From DASUKL01 sp036278755 (GTDB taxonomy: Bacteria > Chloroflexota > Limnocylindria > Limnocylindrales > CSP1-4): DNA of 39,773 nt. Position numbers and translations under genes: made by a program. The notes beneath the pieces were generated by a model that worked only from the letters and a program-made list of their open reading frames with translations, was not told the origin of the DNA and did no database searches. Position 1 is the stretch's first letter, and the number at the start of each line of letters is the position of its first letter. The stretch lies in NCBI GenBank assembly GCA_036278755.1, contig DASUKL010000134.1, forward strand, positions 1-39,773, in the 5' to 3' direction. Positions 35,190 through 39,773 of this stretch are shown one piece after another.

Positions 35190-36478
35190 CCACCGCGGCG
35201 GGCGGCCGCTTGCCATATGGCTGCCAGGACCGCCCGCTGCACGAGCGCCGGCTGGGCCGAGGCGTCGATGAGGTGGGCCCCCCGGAGGCTCGCAGCCAGG
35301 GCCTGGTAGGCCTCCCGCTGGCGGGCCAGGTCGGCCACATCGTGCTCCGGCCGCCGGGCGGCCAGCACCTCGGCCGGCGCGTCGAGGACCAGGATCACGT
35401 CCGGGCGCGGGATGGCATGGCCCAGCAGCCAGCGGCGGAGGCGGGCCCGTCGCCCGCCGGAGCCCGGCCGGTCGACCTCCAGGGGATGGCGGTCGAAGAC
35501 CACCAGCTGTCCCCGGGCCCGGGCCAGCCGGCCGGCGACGTGGCCCCGCCAGGCCAGCAGGGCCCGTCGTGCGAAGCCGCTGCCACCCCGGCCAGAGGGC
35601 AGGCCGGTCCCGTACAGGCCAAGGTAGATGCGTCGGACCGGCACGGCGGGCAGGCCGGTGAAGGTCTCCAGAGCACTGCTCTTGCCGGCCCCGTCAGGGC
35701 CCAGGAGGGCCACGCTCAGGCCTCGAAGGGGCGGCAGGCCCAGGGTCGCTAGGCGGCGCCGCACGCGGTTAGCAGCCAGCTCGAGCCGGGCCCGGACAGG
35801 ACGTCCGGCGGCCCAGTGGCGCCCGATACGGGGGGCCAGCGGTTCGAGGGTCGCCCAGTCGCCCGCCCGGACGAGCTCGAGGATGCGGGCCGGTCCCCAG
35901 CCGGCCGGGCAGGCAGGCGCGAGGAGCAGGGCCAGAGGGTGGTCGGCCGTGGCAGCCGGGGCCGTGCGCGCCAGCTCGACGCGATGCGCGAGCGCGAGCT
36001 CGCGGCGGTCGAGGAGGTCGTGCAGGAGGAGCAGCCAGAAGGCGTCCTCGGCCGCAGGCTCGGCCAGCGAGGGCCCGCGCAGGCGCCGAGCCAGGCACCC
36101 CGCGGCGGCCGTCGAACGGAGCGCGCCGAGGGGCCCGAAGGCCAGCTCCGTGACCACGTCGAGCTTGGTCCAATGCCCATCGGTCTCGTCGAAGGCCCAC
36201 CAGAAGCGGTGTCCGCCGCGACCGGGGGCCGGCAGCTCGACGAAACCGAGGCCGCGCAGGGCGCGCCGGGCTGCGGCCAGGTCGGCCGGGGCGACGAGCA
36301 GGTCCTCGTCCCCCACCACGGCGGGACCGGCCGGCGACGAGGACGGACGGAGGCGCAGCCAGGCCACGGCAGCGGCGTCGAGGGCTCGGGCCACGGCGGC
36401 CAGCGAACGACCCACGGGAGGCGGGCCCTCAGGAGCGGGCAGGATCGACGGTCGCGCCGCTGCGGCAGCAGACGTCAA
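35183..36478 (-). CDS. Nucleotidyltransferase-like / P-loop kinase fusion
   Basis: This 431-residue protein joins an N-terminal nucleotidyltransferase-like domain to a thymidylate-kinase-like domain. The first part has VVGDEDLLVAPADL (Asp57 and Asp59), L..LGFVELP, and WTKLDVVTEL (Asp107), consistent with the three-acid metal site of minimal nucleotidyltransferases. The second part starts at LSVALLGPDGAGKSS (P-loop 260-268) and has VVFDRHPLEVDRPG and PDVILVLDAPAEVLAARR. The TTG start at 36478 is chosen because AGGAGG lies 5 bases upstream; no ATG in the frame has a better site. It is the first gene of the block, and its kinase half is a paralogue of that at 27507-29489. Both activities and their substrates are unproven. 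Confidence 0.8.
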   Translation of the reverse strand: MTSAAAAARPSILPAPEGPPPVGRSLAAVARALDAAAVAWLRLRPSSSPAGPAVVGDEDLLVAPADLAAARRALRGLGFVELPAPGRGGHRFWWAFDETDGHWTKLDVVTELAFGPLGALRSTAAAGCLARRLRGPSLAEPAAEDAFWLLLLHDLLDRRELALAHRVELARTAPAATADHPLALLLAPACPAGWGPARILELVRAGDWATLEPLAPRIGRHWAAGRPVRARLELAANRVRRRLATLGLPPLRGLSVALLGPDGAGKSSALETFTGLPAVPVRRIYLGLYGTGLPSGRGGSGFARRALLAWRGHVAGRLARARGQLVVFDRHPLEVDRPGSGGRRARLRRWLLGHAIPRPDVILVLDAPAEVLAARRPEHDVADLARQREAYQALAASLRGAHLIDASAQPALVQRAVLAAIWQAAARRGGW

Positions 36479-36537
36479 CAACCCCTCCTTTCCTCGCCGG
36501 CCTGCGATCTGCGCGGCCACACCCTCCGGCCCGTCGG

Positions 36538-36567
36538 TGACGGACGAAGGCTAGCGGACGATACAAT
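36538..36567 (+). promoter_or_regulatory. Possible promoter of the lyase-like gene
   Basis: TACAAT at 36562-36567 is a good -10 box about 70 bases before the ATG at 36637. A TGAC sequence at 36538-36541 could be part of a -35, at a long spacing. It lies in the divergent gap between the polysaccharide operon and the lyase-like gene. Confidence 0.35.
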
Positions 36568-36636
36568 CGCGCGCTGGCACCGAGGCGAGCCGATGGTGCG
36601 GACGGTCACAGGATGGCGGTCGGAGGTCGGGCGGCG

Positions 36637-37971
36637 ATGGTGCAGCACAACGAGCCCGCGACGCCTCCCGATCCGGCGGCCGGGGGGCATGCTGCGCCGA
36701 CCTCGCGGCGCGAGCGCCGGCGGCGGCTGGTATTGGCGGCTCTGGGGCTGGTGGTCGTGTCGGGCGCCGCGGCCCTCGGGCTCGGCTCTCTCGCTCGCCC
36801 CGGCAGCGGCGCGAGCCCTTCGGGCGGTGGCGGGCCGTCGGCCTCGAGTCCCCCGGGCTCGGGCTCCGCTGGCTCGGCTGGCCCGGGCGCCAGCGGCGCG
36901 GGCCCCGGTGGATCGGGGGGTCCTACCGTGGGCGGTCCGGTGCCCTCGGTCCCTCCGCTGGTGGGCCCGGACGCCGGCTTCCTGGTCACGTCGGCCGAGC
37001 TGCAGCAGCGCGCCGCCCTGGCGGCCCAGGGCGAGGAGCCTTACCGCGAGGCCGTGGCCGACCTCCTGACGTTCGCCCACGATGCGCTGGTCGCCGAGCC
37101 GCACCCCGAGCAGCCGCTCGACATCCTCGGCACGACCGGCCCGTTCGTCGATGACACGGCCGCGGCCTACGGCCTGGCTCTGGCGTATGGCCTGACCGGC
37201 GACGCCGCAGATGCGACCAAGGCCGCGCATCACATCATGGCCTGGGTCGACACCACGACCACGACCGTCAACGCCTGCCCCGACAGCGGAGCCTGCCAGA
37301 CGTCCCTGATCATCAGCCGGGCCGCCCCCGGCTTCGTCTTCGCGGCGGCCCTCCTCGCTCCCTCGGGCGCCCTCTCGGCCGAAGACACGGCCCGCTTCAA
37401 GGCCTGGCTGCGGGCCATCATCCTGCCCGCGGCTTCGCGTCTGGAGAACAACTGGGGAGATGCGGGCACGTTCACCCGGCTGGCCGTGACGGCCTATCTC
37501 GAGGACCAGGAGGGCTTCGCCGCCGCGGTGGCCAAGTGGCGGGCCCAGCAGGATCTCATCGCCACCGACGGCCACATCCCCCTCGAGGTCCGTCGCGAGA
37601 GCGCCGGCATCGGTTACACCCAGGAGGCCCTCGACTACAAGGTCGCGGGGGCCGAGATCGCCGCCCGCCAGGGCGTCGATCTGTGGGACTACCGCGGCGT
37701 GGGCGGAGCCACCCTCCGTGACGCGGTCGACTACCTGGCGGACTACTGGTTCGATCCCCACAGCTGGCCTTGGTACCCCGATCCCACCTCGCCCCCGCTG
37801 AGCGGGATGTGGGAGATCGCCTACCAGCATTGGCCGACCCCGGCCTGGCAGCCGATCATCGAGCAGCGCCGGCCCTACGATGCCCAGGGCCACTCGGCCG
37901 TGCGCTGGACGACCCTCACCAACGGCCTGCCCTTCGACGGATCGGCCGGGGATCCGACGCCCAGCCACTGA
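36637..37971 (+). CDS. Membrane-anchored alginate-lyase-like protein
   Basis: This 444-residue protein has a basic N-terminus, a single membrane segment (about 31-52) and a long Gly/Ser/Pro linker (about 53-105). An extracytoplasmic alpha-barrel domain follows that resembles alginate/uronate lyases (PF05426-type). Recognisable stretches are GPFVDDTAAAYGLALAYGLTG, which I split as GPFVDDTAAAYGL and ALAYGLTG, then RLENNWGDAGTFTRLA (near residue 270), and WGDAG followed by DGHIPLEVRRES. The glycan substrate is not determined. The start MVQHNE at 36637 has GGAGG 10 bases upstream and is preferred to ATG 36613. It is transcribed away from the polysaccharide operon, so trimming or release of the same polymer is an inference. 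A 228-base gap without a gene follows. Confidence 0.75.
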   Translation: MVQHNEPATPPDPAAGGHAAPTSRRERRRRLVLAALGLVVVSGAAALGLGSLARPGSGASPSGGGGPSASSPPGSGSAGSAGPGASGAGPGGSGGPTVGGPVPSVPPLVGPDAGFLVTSAELQQRAALAAQGEEPYREAVADLLTFAHDALVAEPHPEQPLDILGTTGPFVDDTAAAYGLALAYGLTGDAADATKAAHHIMAWVDTTTTTVNACPDSGACQTSLIISRAAPGFVFAAALLAPSGALSAEDTARFKAWLRAIILPAASRLENNWGDAGTFTRLAVTAYLEDQEGFAAAVAKWRAQQDLIATDGHIPLEVRRESAGIGYTQEALDYKVAGAEIAARQGVDLWDYRGVGGATLRDAVDYLADYWFDPHSWPWYPDPTSPPLSGMWEIAYQHWPTPAWQPIIEQRRPYDAQGHSAVRWTTLTNGLPFDGSAGDPTPSH

Positions 37972-38199
37972 ATCCGTCCGAGCCGCCCGGGGCGGGGCAG
38001 TGCCGGTGCGATCCAGCACCCCTTCCGGGTGTCGAGCGCCGGATCGCGGTGCGGTCGGGGCTCTTGGGGCCCGGTGCGGGCCGGCAGCACGTGGTGTGGG
38101 CCCTGAGGACCTGCGCTACCATGGGTCGTCGCTGCGTCGCAGCCGGCCGACCTGCCAGCTGGCCGGGCCATCCACATCGCCGCACACAAGGGGGCCGCC
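37972..38199. other. Intergenic gap without a supported gene
   Basis: I see only weak signals here: a short GCACCC/GGGTGT hairpin near 38015-38035 and TACCAT at 38117-38122, which could be a -10 box for the following gene. No T-run terminator is evident. Confidence 0.4.
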
Positions 38200-39773
38200 G
38201 TGCCGTCGACCCGATCGCGCCTCGTCCTCATCGTCGCCCTGCTGACCACGCTGGCCCTGGGGACCGCGCTGACGGCCCTGGCCGCGTCGACGCCTGCCTC
38301 GCCCGGCCCAGGCTATGTGGACCTGAACTACAGCGGTTCCGGGGCGACCCGGGCGACCGCCGACAAGCCCCAGTCCAAGCTGTGGTACGTCGACGGTTCA
38401 TGGTGGGGCGGGCTCTTCGACACGACCAGTCCGGCCGGCTACCGCATCGCCAAGTTCGACACGGCCACCCAGAGCTGGACCTTCACGTCCACCCAGCTCG
38501 ACGGCCGCGATCGCTCCGACGCCGACTACCTCCTCGACGGCACCTCGCTCTACATGGTCTCAGCGGAGCCCACGCAGTGCGTGACGGGCTGCACTGGCGG
38601 CGCGGACAGCACCGACGCCATCCTGTTCAAGCACTTCGTCTACAGCGCCGGGGGATACGCCCAGCAACGGAGCACGTACCTCGACGGCACAGCCTCGACG
38701 CCGCTCGACGGGACCCTGACCACAGCCGGCGGGACCGACGCCGTCAGTATCGCCAAGGACTCTGACGGCGTGCTGTGGGTCGCCTGGCCCGGACCCGAGT
38801 GCAAGCCCGCGGCCGATCTGGCCGCGACCTGCGATCCCAGCGATCCGGCCTGGGCCAACGGCAAGAACGTCTTCTTCAGCTATTCCACGGATGACGGCGT
38901 GACCTGGGCCAGCCCGGCCCGGCTGCCGTCTCAGGCGATCGATCTCGACCCGACCAAGCCGGACATGGTGGCCATCGCGACCCTCGACGACAACGGCACG
39001 CCCAGCATCGGCGTCATGTGGAGCTCCCACGGCAGCCAGCCTCAGACCGATTACTTCGCCATCCACCACGACGGCGATGCCGCGGGCACCTGGCAGGCGG
39101 CCGAGGTCGCCTGGGGCAACAGCGGCAGCCAGCCTCTGGCGGACAACCACCTCAACGTCAAGACGGACGCCAACGGCAACCTGTGGGCCGTGACCAAGAC
39201 CAACTACGACGGCGGTTCGGACGGCACGAAGCCCCTCATCATCCTCCTCCATCGCGACCACGTAAGTGGCGACTGGACGAGCGCCGTCGTCTCCCAGGTC
39301 GCTGATCGGAACACCCGGCCGCAGCTCGTCCTCGACGAGCAGCTGGGTATCGGCTTCGTCGTCATGGCCGCCCCCGTCCCGGGCACCGTGGCCGGCACCC
39401 AGAGCGCGGACGGGGCGATCTACTACAAGTCCTTCGACCTGGTCTCGGATGCCAGCGACCTGTCATTCCCGGCCGGGCCCGGCACGCTGCTCATCGACAG
39501 CAGCACCAACACCAACATCGACGACCCGAGCACGATGAAGGGCAGCGTGGACAGTGGCACGGGCCTCCTCGTCGAAGCCAGTGACTCCGTCACGCGGACC
39601 TATCTTCATGGCTATCTGAGTCTGGCCGCCAGCGACGCCACGGCGCCGGCCGGCACGGTGACGATCGCCGGGGGTGCGACCTTCACGGCCACGACGAGCG
39701 TCAGCGTGGCGGTCCCCGCCACCGACGCCGGCAGCGGCGTGTACGCCGTCCACCTCGCGAACGCCGCGGACAT
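38200..39773 (+). CDS. Secreted Asp-box (sialidase-like) protein, 3' end cut by the window
   Basis: An open frame of 524 complete codons runs from a GTG at 38200 past the window end. Residues 1-30 are a signal peptide (basic start, hydrophobic LVLIVALLTTLALGTALTAL, then small residues). The body has repeated WTF/W-rich strand patterns and a clear Asp box STDDGVTW (residues 229-236), as in sialidase-type beta-propellers. Near residue 480 it switches to an Ig/fibronectin-like linker, ATFTATTSVSVAVPATDAGS, typical of large secreted bacterial proteins. AAGGGGG (38188-38194) supports the start. Catalytic residues of true sialidases were not identified, so glycan binding or another hydrolase activity is equally possible. 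It may act on the cell's own polysaccharide or external glycans. Confidence 0.8.
   Translation, partial: MPSTRSRLVLIVALLTTLALGTALTALAASTPASPGPGYVDLNYSGSGATRATADKPQSKLWYVDGSWWGGLFDTTSPAGYRIAKFDTATQSWTFTSTQLDGRDRSDADYLLDGTSLYMVSAEPTQCVTGCTGGADSTDAILFKHFVYSAGGYAQQRSTYLDGTASTPLDGTLTTAGGTDAVSIAKDSDGVLWVAWPGPECKPAADLAATCDPSDPAWANGKNVFFSYSTDDGVTWASPARLPSQAIDLDPTKPDMVAIATLDDNGTPSIGVMWSSHGSQPQTDYFAIHHDGDAAGTWQAAEVAWGNSGSQPLADNHLNVKTDANGNLWAVTKTNYDGGSDGTKPLIILLHRDHVSGDWTSAVVSQVADRNTRPQLVLDEQLGIGFVVMAAPVPGTVAGTQSADGAIYYKSFDLVSDASDLSFPAGPGTLLIDSSTNTNIDDPSTMKGSVDSGTGLLVEASDSVTRTYLHGYLSLAASDATAPAGTVTIAGGATFTATTSVSVAVPATDAGSGVYAVHLANAAD

Noticed and set aside
37770..38765. Plus-strand frame spanning the end of the lyase-like gene and the start of the Asp-box gene
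   Set aside because: Its translation is Arg/Pro-rich and off-frame from both recognised proteins. The frame from 38200 has a signal peptide and an Asp box.

Overview
This is about 40 kb of very GC-rich chromosomal DNA from a free-living bacterium. No plasmid, phage, transposon, CRISPR, rRNA or tRNA signature was found. Three things suggest a Chloroflexota lineage of the Limnocylindria/Ellin6529 type, although a high-GC actinobacterium cannot be excluded from sequence alone: the fused ilvB-ilvN-ilvC-leuA-leuB-cimA order, proline/serine/alanine-rich low-complexity protein tails, and TANNNT promoters including an apparent leaderless gene. The taxonomy is inference.

Region 1 (1-9672) is branched-chain amino-acid biosynthesis. 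A repeat-rich non-coding stretch (1-500) is followed by a promoter (544-573). Next comes a 61-codon leader peptide ending in a Leu/Ile/Val-rich run, then an attenuator with a strong terminator (841-866), then seven tightly packed genes: ilvB, ilvN, ilvC, leuA, leuB, cimA and a free-standing LeuA regulatory-domain protein. With LeuCD and IlvD encoded elsewhere, this set would make valine, leucine and, through citramalate, threonine-independent isoleucine. The leader would couple the operon to charged Leu/Ile/Val-tRNA.

Region 2 (9759-18371) holds mostly single genes. They are a MscL channel with a zinc-ribbon tail, prephenate dehydratase (pheA), a PhzF-family protein, an aldehyde dehydrogenase, a membrane GGDEF-EAL c-di-GMP enzyme, a membrane-anchored zinc-ribbon protein and a multi-pass membrane protein with a GEEISWGQR motif.

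Region 3 (18307-36478, all minus strand) is a surface polysaccharide locus in two blocks. The upstream block (36478 to 26501) is seven overlapping genes: a nucleotidyltransferase-like/P-loop kinase fusion, a Wzx-type flippase, an HPr-kinase-like protein, a methyltransferase-like/APH-kinase fusion, a GT4 glycosyltransferase, a P-loop kinase/ATP-grasp fusion and a polysaccharide deacetylase. After a 198-bp gap with a palindrome and a possible promoter, the second block (26302 to 18307) holds a Wzz-type protein with a decayed tyrosine-kinase domain, galE, a GT4, a membrane GT2, a Wzy/O-antigen-ligase-like polymerase and an alanine-rich repeat protein. Flippase, polymerase and co-polymerase together point to a Wzx/Wzy export route. 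The four nucleotide-dependent transferases in the first block are the most unusual part of the window.

Region 4 (36637-39773, plus strand) diverges from the polysaccharide operon. It encodes a membrane-anchored alginate-lyase-like protein and a secreted Asp-box (sialidase-like) protein cut off by the window end. They may trim or remodel the polysaccharide, but this is inferred from position and fold only.
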